From the NCBI GenBank assembly GCA_963932145.1, contig OZ010578.1, positions 46,854,558-46,918,557 on the forward strand: 64,000 nt of DNA. Direction: 5' to 3'. The DNA is from Acanthosepion lycidas (taxonomy: Eukaryota > Mollusca > Cephalopoda > Sepiida > Sepiidae). Under the pieces are notes generated by a model that was given only the letters and a program-made list of their open reading frames with translations, made no database searches and had not been told where the DNA came from. Below are positions 1 to 10,708 of this stretch, one piece after another (position 1 is the stretch's first letter; the number at the start of each line of letters is the position of its first letter). Made by a program: the position numbers and the translations under genes.

Positions 1-1692
1 TTGCAAAATGAGATGTATATACTTTAACATTGGGTGTCTGTTTTCCCGTCAACAGAATGTTAAAAAAAAAAAAAAAGGAAAACACACCTTGAATGTAATT
101 GCTCAAGCATTGTATGCATTTCTGACTTACAAACGTGTCCGTTTTTTTTTTTGTTTTATTTTTCTTTAATTTTTTTTTTTTTTTTTTTTTTTGTTGCGCC
201 TATGTGTTTGTGAAATTTTCTAGTCTACATGCATTGTCTGCAATTTTGTTTTTTGCTGCAGTAGGCGAGGAAACTAAAAGATTTCCTATTTATTTCAATT
301 ATTGATGGCAAACTTGTGAATGACCTGTGAAAGATGAGAGGCTTAACTGTACTGGTTAATTTGTATTTATTCTATGCATGTACAAGTTTCCATCATTGAA
401 ACATTCAAGTTCAGGCTTAAAGGAATCCAGTTCTCTACTTGCATTCCTGGATAGAAAAACAAAATTTAAAGAAAATCTATGAAAATGGACTAAAAATTGA
501 AGCTAAAAGCCAAAATTAGTCTCAGACAAGTAGCAGATTCTGAATTTGTTTTAATGGATTCCTACTGTCTTCATGACTGAAAGCCACCTGGGGAAAGTGT
601 TGTACATATGGTCTTTCCTTAAAATATTCAAAGACAATTTTCTTTTTCCTATCTTGTGCGACCTGTATGGGTGTTGAGTTCTGAGTCTAAAAGAATGTCA
701 TTTTCAAAAAAAAAAAAAAAAAAAAAAAATTGCTTTGGCAATTGATGCAAAACTCATTTTGACCAATACTCTTATAAAAAAAAAAAAAAAATGAAATTAT
801 TAATTTTATAATTGGAAATCTTTAAGAAAATAGCAAATAAAAATGGAAGAATTTGTGTTAGATTCCAGGCATTTTTTGGAAAAAATGATTCATATTTGGA
901 AAAAAAACAAAAAAAAACAACAACAAAAAAAACAGTGGGTGACTGAAGATGAGGGACTTGAACCTGATGTACAGTTATCATCACAGGACTTTTGTAATTG
1001 GCAATGTCAATAATTCTTCAGCTTTGTACCTCTTCCTTCCACTATTTTTCATTATTGCATCAAATCTTTCATGTATTTTTGTGCACAAGAGGGCAGCTGG
1101 GATTATACACAGCATTTTTAAACAAGCTTAAAAAAAAAAAAAAAAAAATTCTTTTGTTCTTAAACAAAATTTGTTAGAAATTTTTTTTTTTTTTTTTTTT
1201 TTTTTAAACCATTTTCTTGCAGAAAAGTCATTCATCTTTTATTTAATGTTTTTTGCCCTGACCACCATTTTTGTTTTTCACCTGGCAACTTTTCATTCAA
1301 ATTTTGAAAAATACAAATTGTCATAAATTACGAATTGTTTTGTTTTTAATTTCACTACTTTTTGTTCTTTGTTTCTGTCTCTTCGTTTTCCCTTCATGTG
1401 TGTATAAATTAAGATATAAAGTCCAAAACATAATATTAGAAGCCAAAATATAGATGGTTATTAATATTTGTATGAGTCATTGTCTGGTTGAAATTTGAGC
1501 ATGTGAGAATTTTCCTATAAAGAAATATGAAATGTATAAAATCAATTCTGGTGGAAAATTGTTCTTTTAAAGCATATTTTTCTTGTCTGGACATTAATAA
1601 TAAATAGAAATTATAGACTTACACCTGATGGTTATAAACAGTAATTGTTACAAAAGGTAAATCCATATAACAGAAAATACAATAAACTCATC

Positions 1693-1727
<35 letters not shown>

Positions 1728-1811
1728 CTTTTCTTTTCTTTTCTTCAATGAGGAAAACATTTTCTCAAATTGGAATGTTTCCCAAAGCCAAGTAAGTACA
1801 TACACCAAACT

Positions 1812-1852
<41 letters not shown>

Positions 1853-1984
1853 CAAACTTTTTGGCCATGTTAAGTGAACTTTTTCCGACTTAGTATAGCA
1901 CTGAAGTGGATGTTTCATTTTGAACAGTATGATGAATTTATTTATCGAGAAAAACAATAGTATTCAATTGTTAATTGAACTTAA
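1..1984. other. AT-rich homopolymer-rich region, no gene seen
   Basis: Very AT-rich with many long A or T runs (for example about 170-192, 706-729, 1181-1205, 1695-1727 and 1814-1847). The open frames here are low-complexity and show no domain. It could be intron or 3' UTR of an unseen host gene, but no splice or coding signal supports that. Confidence 0.6.
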
Positions 1985-1986
1985 AA

Positions 1987-2009
1987 TATATATATATATA
2001 TATATATAT
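1987..2009. repeat. (AT)n microsatellite
   Basis: About 23 bp of uninterrupted TA dinucleotides, the first of many in the window. Confidence 0.9.
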
Positions 2010-3035
2010 TTTAACTACACTCGTCTCGGAAAAACTTCGGTTTCTTGATTTTGCTAATGGTCAAATCAATCTCGAAGGAAAAAAGGTTTTAAAAAGAGCT
2101 ATGAACGTCTGTCGAAAATGATCGTACAGCATCCAGGTCTGGCAAGATTAGAAATAAAACTCTGGTCGGATTTTGTAAACTGAAAAACAGTAACTGCTAG
2201 TAACTAAGCTGAGGTATTCATAATTAAATGTGCCACTTGCACGAGACCGCCTCTCGTCGTACACCCCGACACACACACACACACAAAATGTGGTGTCCAG
2301 GAGTTGATGAATGGCCTTGACTATCGTATATAAACATACCATTGGCAAGCGGCTGGAATGTGAGGGTTTCAGAGAAATCCCAGCTGGAAAAATATCTCCT
2401 GAGATAGGTAGACGTTCTTAGATGGTAAGTGGGAGCGATGTAACAGGGTGACACCTTCTCCATTGGCCAAACGTGCAGTGTGGAGCTACGTGCCTGGCTG
2501 AGAATGTTTTCAGATAAAAGTATTAGGATACTTGAGAAAAATAAAGGGATAATTAATGACCCCCATTAGTCAGTATAAGTGCCGAGGAACCTGAAGTCCA
2601 AAAATATCTGTGAAGCAAAAGAAAATACTGAAATAACTGAATTTCTATGGGCGATAAGTAAACGAGGATTTTACAAGCCTGCAGCTGTGAAACCGTTTTT
2701 CCCCGGATTCATTATTTAACTTTAAAAAACAAAGAAGGGTGTTAAACATCGTCACTCCTGTTCGTATCTTAGAGAAATGTTTATACCCAGACAAAGCTTG
2801 GTGTTTAATTTCCAATCTCTCAACACAACTGATATATTCTGAAAATTAGGAATTCGGTCAGGCTGGGGATGGATATCTACCGACTTTAACAATACCCTAA
2901 AATTTAGGGCGTATGCAATAAGATTTTTAGGAGGAAAGAAAACATACCAATATCTTATCGTCACCCTAAGGTTGAATCCGTTTTTAGACCGAAGGAATGT
3001 GTGTTTTACAGTGAGATTCAACCTGTACATGACCC
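2010..3035. other. Intergenic, no gene recognised
   Basis: Mixed sequence with a short (CA)n near 2270-2285. Short open frames on the minus strand show no recognisable motif. Nothing supportable seen. Confidence 0.5.
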
Positions 3036-3039
3036 AGGA

Positions 3040-3640
3040 GTCCCTCGAGGTAGAGGGTTACAGAGTAAGCGACACAGTTTATCCAAATATGTGAAGAAGA
3101 ACGGTTAACCTTAGACTTGAACAGGTTAAGATTGTAGTGACTGGGAGTCGGTTCCACAGAGCAGTGGTTTGCGGGGAGAAGTTGCTCGAGTGGAACTTCT
3201 CACCAATGGAATACGCAGAGAATGACGGTGGTTCGCCATAATGTGAGTAGCAAGCCGGGTCTTAACCATAAAGGTCAGAACTGCTGGGACTAAGGAATGT
3301 AGTTCGGCTGAGTACTTTCTATGGAAGTAGCGATAGAACGGGGAAACGCTTGCGACATCTCGTCTGTGAGAGACGGGTTGCAGGGTGGTAAATAATTTGT
3401 CACTCACGAGACGCTTTTGGACACTATCGAGACTGGAAAATGAGGACTGGGCAGCTTCTGCCCGAATGCAACAGCAGTACTTCATTTTAGGCCTGATCTG
3501 GCTCTTGTAAAGGTAGGGGATAGCACGAGGAGTCAGTGACTTACAGGAGCGGTACAGGGAATCGACCATTTTCCCGCGTCTTTAGCGACAGATCGTATGT
3601 ACGAGGTCTGGGTTGAAGTTTGAAGTCCAATAGTCACTCA
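3040..3640 (-). mobile_element. LINE fragment (jockey/CR1-like RT C-terminus), family L-A
   Basis: The minus strand encodes about 147 open residues (3126-3569) typical of the RT thumb and tail of jockey/CR1-type non-LTR elements: LYKSQIRPKMKYCC, then SSLDSVQKR, then SHRRDVASVSPFYRYFH, then TRLATHIM, then SLRIPLVR. Homology continues past the frame to about 3040, where the terminal FKSRVNRFL-like residues lie, and upstream to about 3640. The same family recurs at 10205, 19690, 25610, 25960 and 34380. It is truncated at the 5' end, as most LINE copies are, and lacks the catalytic YADD part. The exact clade needs a search. Confidence 0.85.
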
Positions 3641-3644
3641 AGCC

Positions 3645-4260
3645 ATGTGGCCTCCCTGTGAGAACATCCATTCATCGTGACTAGTGGTAGTTCAGGGTCC
3701 ACTAATCTTTCTCTTTCCCCCCACCCCCCGAGGCATTGAATATAACCAGCTAGTCCCCTTCTCCGCTGAAATATTAGAGAGATCAGCTGCCAGATTCGCC
3801 TTCCGATTTTTTAAAATCTCTATTTCAGTTGACAAAATCTGATTCATCGACCTATTGTTAGGGAGTTATCTAAAAGGATTCATTATTCTTTGTGACGCTC
3901 TCTGCTGTGAAGAGTTAACGAGTCCTTTGTCAAAAAAATTCTATACAAATGATGAGATCCATGGATCTAATCAGTACTAATATTCAATCGAATCCTTGCT
4001 AATCAGGGACCAATTTTTCTCAGTTTCTTTTTTTAAATTTTTTATAATATTCTGGACTCCGTTTACAGCAGCAAAATCCCGTTAAACGGATCAGACGAAT
4101 ATTTTCCCCGACTGAAATATCAAAGACGCATTCTTCCCTTTGGGAGTCACCGAATTATAAACACCCTCTCAATGACGTGTAACAAAAACAAATTTCCGCT
4201 TGAAAACTGTTCAATACATTGCTATTTTTTTTTTTTTTTAATTTTCGCATTTTGTGTGTG
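3645..4260. other. Intergenic, no gene recognised
   Basis: Low-complexity pyrimidine and A/T-rich stretches. No coding or repeat family recognised. Confidence 0.5.
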
Positions 4261-4317
4261 TATGCTTAAAAACTTTGTCGGGATCCTATATATTATTTTA
4301 AACACACACATGCATAT

Positions 4318-4792
4318 TGTTATGATGTTGATTTGGGTTTAGTACAGACAAACGCCAAATAACACGTAACAATAAAAAGGGTTTTAATAGGCTGGTAAAA
4401 AGGTACAGAAATCGCCTGAGTAGTCAATAACTAGCTCAGCTAAGAACTTCTCTGTCTCACTGTCGGTATTTATCTATCCACCCACGAGGATAAAATGTGG
4501 CACAAAGCCAGTTTAATGTGGGTATCTCCGAGCCCGTAGGCTCGGCCAAAAATATAGCCTTTTTGAACCCGCCTAGACGGGTTCAAGGCCTGTCTACCTC
4601 CCCGGACGAAACCTTGCCCTTCGGCAAAGCCTCGTCCGGGTTCCTCTCTGCTAATGCAGAGAGTTCGACAGACGTCGTGATCTCTGTCTCACTGTCTCCC
4701 TCATGTCAACGGACATGCCACTATTTAAAGTCTTTGTTCACAGACGCAGATAAGTCCATCTTCAAGAGGGGGGGTAGGTTTCTGACACAACA
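4318..4792. mobile_element. Solo LTR (475 bp) with 5 bp target duplication, copy 1
   Basis: Begins TGTTATGATG and ends GACACAACA (TG...CA). It is flanked on both sides by CATAT (4313-4317 and 4793-4797), a perfect 5 bp target-site duplication. No gag-pol lies next to it, so it reads as a solo LTR fossil. A second copy lies at 13542-13992. The surrounding host repeat exists without the LTR, in inverted orientation, at about 5771-5900, which confirms both boundaries. The retroelement family is not identified. The middle contains four consecutive hairpins (separate entry). Confidence 0.85.
4528..4663. other. Chain of four hairpins inside the solo LTR
   Basis: Four back-to-back perfect stems: 4528-4545 (CCGAGCC...GGCTCGG), 4563-4586 (TTGAACCCG...CGGGTTCAA), 4601-4640 (a 9 bp outer stem CCCGGACGA/TCGTCCGGG with an inner TTGCC/GGCAA stem) and 4644-4663 (CTCTCTGC/GCAGAGAG). 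The first three recur in the same order and spacing in the other LTR copy at 13746-13856. This suggests a structured R/U5 type RNA. The function is unknown. Confidence 0.7.
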
Positions 4793-5994
4793 CATATATA
4801 TATATATTTATATATGTTATCGTCGCGTAGCAACCTTCTATGTCAACATAACAAAATATGCGAATCGAACGTGCGGCATTTAACCTTTTTGCACTATAAA
4901 CTTGTCTTTGAGAAAGAAAATAGAATCAGAACCAAAAAGAAAAAAAGAGAATTAAAAAATATCGATACGGACACCATTGGAGGTCACGTTTCATTGGCGA
5001 AAAGGGAGGTCACGTTTCAATTGGGGAAGAACTGTTAAAATGGATGATTAATTTAGTGTGGAGTTTGCCATTTCCTATGTTAAGGAATAGGAAACAAAAA
5101 CAAATACTGCAACTTCTGAGATGAAATAGGATTGTGGATGCAACAGAACCTCATCATCTGCGGAATTGCTCATCGTAATTTCACTTACCCACAGTTGCGA
5201 CAAACAACAAAATGTTTCTTTTTTTCAAAACTCTATTAAATTAAAACTGATTTGTCAAATATATATGTAAATGAAGCACATGGACATGAGTTTTAGTAGT
5301 AGTAGTAGTAATAATAATAATAATATTTTCAAAATATAAAAAAATACATAGTCGTGCTTTTTTTGTTGAGGCAGGACAGGGATTAATTTCGCACAAAGCA
5401 AGGTGCAACCTACATGTCAAAGGATTTACGAGGCAGGATACTGATCCTGGCGCCCAACTCGGACATCACAGTAGTCCAAATGTTTTTATTGAGACTCGGT
5501 CAAGGGTTGAGACACCATCCTAGACTCTCTCTCAATATATATATTTTTTCAAATATATTGTTAAATATGAAAGACAACGAATGTCTATTATGTTTGATCA
5601 TGAGCCGTTTTAAACTTCATATAGTAGCTTTAATTTCGGGAGAAAATAAAGACAAAAAGTGTCCAACATTTGAATATTTTTTTATTATGCTGTTCCTTGA
5701 TCTAAGCTTTCGGTTCATATGAGCCATCTTCAGATTGGTTACATTGACATTATTCGCCACCAAAGATGATATTCTGTTATGTTGACATAGAAGATTGCTA
5801 TGCGACGATAACACACACACGCACACACACACGCATATATATAATGTGTGTGTGTTTAAAATGAGATATAGGATTCCGACAAAGTTTTTAAGCATGCGCA
5901 CAAATACACATACATTTCTTTCTTTCGTTTTTGGTTCTGATGAAGCCAAGAATGGCGAAACGCGTAATCAAATCTATTTTCAATGAAACGTTTT

Positions 5995-5996
<2 letters not shown>

Positions 5997-6040
<44 letters not shown>

Positions 6041-6137
6041 CAACGTCGATAACACTCCTCGGAGTTACCCATTTCTATCTATATATATATATAAATTAGT
6101 ATAAAATTTACATATATATATATATATATATATATAT
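5997..6137. repeat. (AT)n arrays
   Basis: Three (AT)n blocks at about 5997-6034, 6077-6092 and 6112-6137, separated by short unique sequence. Confidence 0.9.
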
Positions 6138-6182
6138 AAATTAATACAAGGGTTTGTCATTTAACTGATTGATGTTATTTTC

Positions 6183-6430
6183 ACTATCCCGACTCCAGAG
6201 TTTCGTAGACGGGCCCTCCGTCCATTCTTTAGGTGATATCTGCAATTGACTGCTTATACCTATTTTTATTTTTATATGCACTTTTCATTGGTGCAAGCTG
6301 TTTTTCCATAGTGTATGTGTGCGTCGGTCTGTGCGTATATGTGCACGTGTAAAATGTGATTACTTGTCCCCCTTTTTTTTTTTTTACACTCATTCCTTAA
6401 TCTTTTCTCTTTCTTATTTTCTATCAATTG
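6183..6430 (+). repeat. Unclassified interspersed repeat, copy 1
   Basis: Shares CGACTCCAGAGTTTCGTAGA, a TATGCNCTTTTYATTGGTG core, a TG-rich middle and a C/T-rich tail with 26605-26840. Both copies have the same order of blocks, so this is a dispersed repeat. Family unknown. Confidence 0.65.
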
Positions 6431-6532
6431 TTGCCATTTGATTTCTGGTTTATGCTGTCGTTAATTTTTGATTATTACAGTGTTTTCTTGAGTTATGAAA
6501 ATTGTATTTCATTTTTTTAAGTAAATAATTAC

Positions 6533-7043
6533 CGTATTTGACGGCATATAAGACACACGGGTGTATAAGACGCACCTCATTTTCAGCAGGGCAAATCAAG
6601 AAAAAAATTAGTAATTAGTAAATTATATTAAATGGTACAGCCTAGGCTATATTTATGAGGTATTTTTTTTTGCTTAAACAAGCCATGATTACAATTAAAC
6701 GAAAAATAATAGGAAAAAAAAAAAAAAAAGAACACGAGCCTATAAAAATTTTATTATATCCAAAAGTAAGAAAACAAAATAAAAATCAAGCAATTATTAA
6801 AAATGAGCAAAACAGTAAAGTTACCATTTAAAATTTTATCTTCAAATCCATAAAATTCGACGTCTTTGTTATCCAAACTCTGATACTCATTTTAGTCATT
6901 TTCAATATTACTATCATCGTCGTTAAATAATGTGTCATCTAATTTCGGCCGACTATCTTAAATTTTAAACCTACATATGACAGGTGAGTTTTAAAAGACA
7001 TTTTTAGTAAAAAAGATGTGCACCTTATATGCTGTCAAATACG
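6533..7043. mobile_element. Non-autonomous DNA transposon with TIRs (about 510 bp)
   Basis: The ends are inverted repeats: CGTATTTGACGGCATATAAG at the left, and the reverse complement of CGTATTTGACAGCATATAAG at the right (about 7018-7043). The interior is AT-rich with no transposase frame, so it is a MITE-like deletion derivative. A similar end (ACCGTATTTTCCGG) occurs singly at 10351. The target duplication is not clear, so the superfamily is left open. Confidence 0.75.
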
Positions 7044-7481
7044 AAAATTTTACTTAATCCTTATGTTGGCTCCTAAAAAGCGCATTTGCCCTTTGACAGG
7101 CCTTGCTTTTTTGTCTTGCTGGATGACATGTTACCTTACTAGCTAAAAAGCTAGTGAGAGAGCTGGTTTAGACGCCAATCACCCGTCCACATAGCAGGTT
7201 GTACAGGGTTACATGTTACCAGTAGCAGGCCCAAGCCGGACCTGACCGAAGAATATAAGAAAAATAGGAATACTGTTGGGGATGTGCAGAATAAACTAGG
7301 GAATTTGCTGTAGCATTGAGTTAAATCAGAAGGAATTTTTATGTTAGGTTGCGTGAACTTTTCTGCATCCACAAACAAATTTACCAATTTCAATGTAAAC
7401 AAGACAAAACATACATGCAATTCAAAATCGATAAATGCATTTATATACAAACAAGATAATAAGTACAGAATATTTTGAAGA
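7044..7481. other. Intergenic, no gene recognised
   Basis: A 99-codon open frame on the minus strand (7151-7450) shows no known motif and no coding-like features. Nothing else seen. Confidence 0.45.
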
Positions 7482-8451
7482 TGTTATTGTGTTAGTGTGC
7501 TCGTGATATTTGTAGTTTATGTATGTCCTTTTTTATGTCTTGTGTATCTGTGTTAGAGTCTTTTTAGGAAATTGTAATTAGTATTTAGAATGTCGGTATT
7601 ATGTTTTTAGAAATGAGTCATTACGAAGTAGTCTACCTTTGACTGCATATGTTGAGTTCGTTCGATGATGACATTTACTTAGAATAATAGTGAGTGTTAA
7701 TTCATTTTAGATAAGTAAAGTTGTTCGGATAGAAGTTTCGGTGTTCACAGAGTTTTCTTCGATTTGGTCTTGCGAGTGAGTCAGTAATGATTTAGTTTGC
7801 GCGGCAAGATTGCAGTTGCAAGCGACGTGGATTATATTAGCATATATCTCTGTGCTCGTTCGACTGACTGATTTATCGTAGATGATCAGAGAGAATGTAT
7901 AGTTTGAGATTCTTGAAAGACGAAGAAGATATTGGACGGGAAAGATTTGTCGTCTCTATTAGCGAGATGGTAATTAGTAGTCGTCTTCTATTAGCGAGAT
8001 GGTAATTAGTAGTCGTCACATTTTTAAGCTTGAGTAAGCGGTCGAAAAATGTGGTCTGCTTCCGATTTGTCTAGGCCTGCGTCTGCGTGGTCACACGTGC
8101 TTTGGGTTCTTTTTAAGAGGTCATGATCACGTAGGTGGCTTCGGAACGATTTTGCGCCAAAACTTCGAAGTGCACGTGCGGGCGACCTGATTGGTAGAAA
8201 TGAACCAATCAGAGGGCTAGATTTACGAATGAAAGTTGGAATAGTGCATTACTCGAAGAAGGTAAGATTGGGCTAATAGATGATCCCAATAATACCAGTA
8301 AAAATTTCACGGTTTTCTTATTTAAATTCTCTGATGAATCTTAATTCTTAACTCTTAAGTTAATGATTGAATAAGCTCGTGGCGAGTTCTACGGTAATAA
8401 AATATCCGTAGAAATTTCCCTATCGCATCGTTAAATATTTGAACTTAACAT
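7482..8451. other. Possible LTR or promoter-like single-copy stretch
   Basis: This 970 bp block starts TGTTATTG and ends CTTAACA, an LTR-like TGTTA...TAACA signature, but no target duplication is visible. It is less AT-rich than its surroundings. It holds inverted CCAAT boxes facing each other around 8190-8218 (GATTGGT...ACCAATC), a short direct duplication of a roughly 30 bp unit at about 7952-8018, and AAGAAGGTAAGATTGG near 8257, which fits a 5' splice site. It could be a solo LTR or a host promoter with a first exon. Neither is established. Confidence 0.3.
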
Positions 8452-8641
8452 AATATTGCAATAATATTCATAAATTGAATGCTGGTCATTATTTTAAGAA
8501 ATGAGTTGAAATAAAAAAGATTCGAAATTGACAACTTTTTCCATTTCACTGAAGCAGCCGTTAAACACTTAATTATATATTCTCTTCGTTCTTTCTTTCA
8601 TTTTTTTCACAGAAATCAAGTACTGTCTTTTCCCATCGTTT

Positions 8642-9055
8642 CACGTGATCAAAACGGGATAGTCCATTATTTATGAGGTATTGTCAGGAGACATTAAACG
8701 CCTTTATCTTCCCTTCTTTTTTCCCCGCTTTTTTTCCCCTTCCTCCCCGTCTTACGAACATTTCTCTTAATAATAATTAAAAAATAATTTTGCATACGAT
8801 GTTTATTTAATTTAATTTATGGAAAGTTTATTTTCATCGTTTAATATTGTGGGTCTGAAAAATGGCGCTTTTTATCGCTTCTCGACCTTTTGACTGAGAT
8901 CAAAGTGTAATATCTGTTCTCATCACCTTAATCTGATTCGCTCTCTCCAGTTTTATCTTCTCTTCTTTCATTCATGTCCTCCCTGAAACCATGTAATATC
9001 TTCTCCCCTCTTCCCACGTGATCAAAACGCGGAATAGTCCATTATTTATGAGGTG
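8642..9055 (+). repeat. Direct repeat pair flanking a U2-like fragment
   Basis: CACGTGATCAAAACGGGATA followed by GTCCATTATTTATGAGGT occurs at about 8642-8680 and again, with one extra base, at about 9017-9055. A third diverged copy is at about 21276-21312. Between the first two lies the U2-like fragment at 8874-8940. The three copies share pyrimidine-rich upstream sequence (TTCTTTCATT-like), so this is a dispersed repeat. Confidence 0.65.
8874..8940 (+). pseudogene. U2 snRNA 5'-end pseudogene (truncated)
   Basis: The sequence starts ATCGCTTCTCGACCTTTTGA and continues through GAGATCAAAGTGTAATATCT and GTTCTCATC, matching the conserved first 65 or so bases of metazoan U2 snRNA. There are several substitutions, including one in the branch-point recognition element (GTAATA for GTAGTA). 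The Sm site and the 3' stem-loops are missing, and no PSE-type promoter was recognised. It is best read as a truncated U2 pseudogene or a U2-derived repeat head. Confidence 0.8.
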
Positions 9056-9266
9056 TTATAATCGGTTTAATATTTTTGTCTAATTAATTTTCATTTCTAC
9101 AATTTGAGAGATATTTTTTAAATTATTGAGAGAGCGAAATATATTTTGTAGCAGGAGGGACTCATGTCCCTTCCGTCATTAAATGGGCTGACAATGTATA
9201 TTTTTTTCTTAAAAGAAAAATGTTGGACTTACCTAGATTATCCACAAATTTCACTAACACGTACAA

Positions 9267-10012
9267 CAAGGGTCGGCAACCTAAGGCATTTTGACCGACC
9301 CGCGAGCCTGATTACCAATGACTCTATTTTTAACATGAGAGACGAGGCTTTCGAATTAGACTATCTGCCAGTTATCTTTCATGAGACTTATTTTACCAAG
9401 TTGCGTTGCCTAGGTTTAATGTCAAATAATGGATACATATTTGTTATGACCCTTGGCCACATTAAAAGATAACAGAAGCGAAAGGAACGATAAAGTGAAA
9501 GAGGCCAGGGAAGGACTGACATGAGAGGTAGCAGAAATCTAAAGACAGTTAAACATACGCGCATTATACATAGATGCCTCGTGAATGTGTGAATGATACC
9601 GCATGTGAACGTACGTAAGTGTATATGTTTGCAACTATTTGTACTCGTATGTATGAGTATATGTGCTTCGTTTTTGTTTTGTGTGTGTGTGTAGTTCGTT
9701 TGTGGAACAATTTTCAATAACAGTTTCAAACCTACACGTCATAATTTCATCCATTTCACTTCGCTTGATTTTTTTCACTTTGACGTTCCTTGAGGAAATG
9801 TAATTCTTGTTGAGTGTTTTTTTAATTTTAGATTTTCTTTTGTTTTTCTGATTTCTCAATGTTTATTTTTATTATGGTTTTAAATATTTAGGTTGACAGG
9901 GGGTCTGCATATGTAATTTTCCTTAATTTTTCATTAATGTCCTTCGTCCGGCCCGCGACCAGTCAATATAACACGATCCGGCCCGCGGGGTCGAATGAGT
10001 TGCCGACCCTTG
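9267..10012. mobile_element. Non-autonomous hAT transposon (746 bp)
   Basis: The left end CAAGGGTCGGCAACCT and right end GTTGCCGACCCTTG are hAT-type terminal inverted repeats, and both subterminal regions carry GGCCCGCG/GACCCGCG motifs. Flanks are ACGTACAA (9259-9266) and GCGTAGAA (10013-10020), an 8 bp target duplication matching at 6 of 8 positions, the length expected for hAT. The interior has no transposase frame. Confidence 0.85.
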
Positions 10013-10204
10013 GCGTAGAACCTAACTACCGCGGATAACGATGACAAATTAATGAACCGATAGATGCAATATATCCAACGGTCTGGGTAATAAATTGACC
10101 GCGTTTAGATTCTTAGTATAACGAAAGCGCTTGATATATATTTTTTTCAGTCGCTGTTACAATAGTTATATCTGAAATTACAAGAGGCGACCCAGTTTCG
10201 GGGA

Positions 10205-10350
10205 GCATCCTCTTGGGAGTCGGTTCCATAAAGTAGTGCTTCGCGAGAAGAAACCATTCGAGAGGAACTTACATCTCACCAGTGGAATATGAAAGGAATA
10301 AGGGTGGCATAGCGGGTCTTGAAGGTTAGAATTGGCGGAAGTAAGGAATG
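10205..10350 (-). mobile_element. LINE family L-A 3' fragment
   Basis: Nucleotide similarity to the minus-strand LINE tail at 3150-3300: GGAGTCGGTTCCATAAAGTA, then the AACTTACATCTCACCAGTGG block, then GCGGGTCTTGAAGGTTAGAA. Only about 145 bp remain, so it carries only the end of the RT frame. Confidence 0.75.
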
Positions 10351-10708
10351 CACCGTATTTTCCGGTTTACAAGACTCATCTTTTTTCCTAAAAAAGTACT
10401 GAGGAGAGTTCATAAAAAAATAGTCCTGATGCATTTTTAGTTTTTTTTGGGTTTTGGTTGATTGTTTAACGGTATATAAACTCCTTATGGGTCATTTAAT
10501 GCCGAAATGTAATTTTCTTGGGAGCTTTGGAGTAGTAAAAATATGATGTATATTATTCTGCTTTCACAATTGAATACATGGTAGATGATACTCAGCTTTT
10601 GTGCATATCCATGTTTGTAGAGGCCTGGATGTGTGTTTTATGCTGTAGTTTTGTTGAAGTTATATTTTGGAATACGGTTTGATTTAATACATTGTAGGAT
10701 AGTATACA

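Larger units (their letters stand above)
4240..5960. repeat. Inverted pair of an unclassified repeat; one copy holds the LTR
   Basis: The stretch from GCTTAAAAACTTTGTCGG (4265) to TGTCAACATAACA (about 4853), minus the LTR at 4318-4792, reappears in reverse complement at about 5765-5905, where TTATGTTGACATAGAAGA and CCGACAAAGTTTTTAAGC are found. It is a (CA)n/(TA)n-cored repeat. Near 5940 it runs into GATGAAGCCAAGAATGGCG, a motif type seen at other repeat ends here. The family is unclassified. Confidence 0.7.

Noticed and set aside
1645-1893. Overlapping frames rich in Phe or Lys on both strands
   Set aside because: Produced by poly(T) tracts of more than 30 bases; no domain.
4497-4883. 128-codon plus-strand frame
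   Set aside because: Lies almost wholly within the solo LTR and then (AT)n; no recognisable protein.
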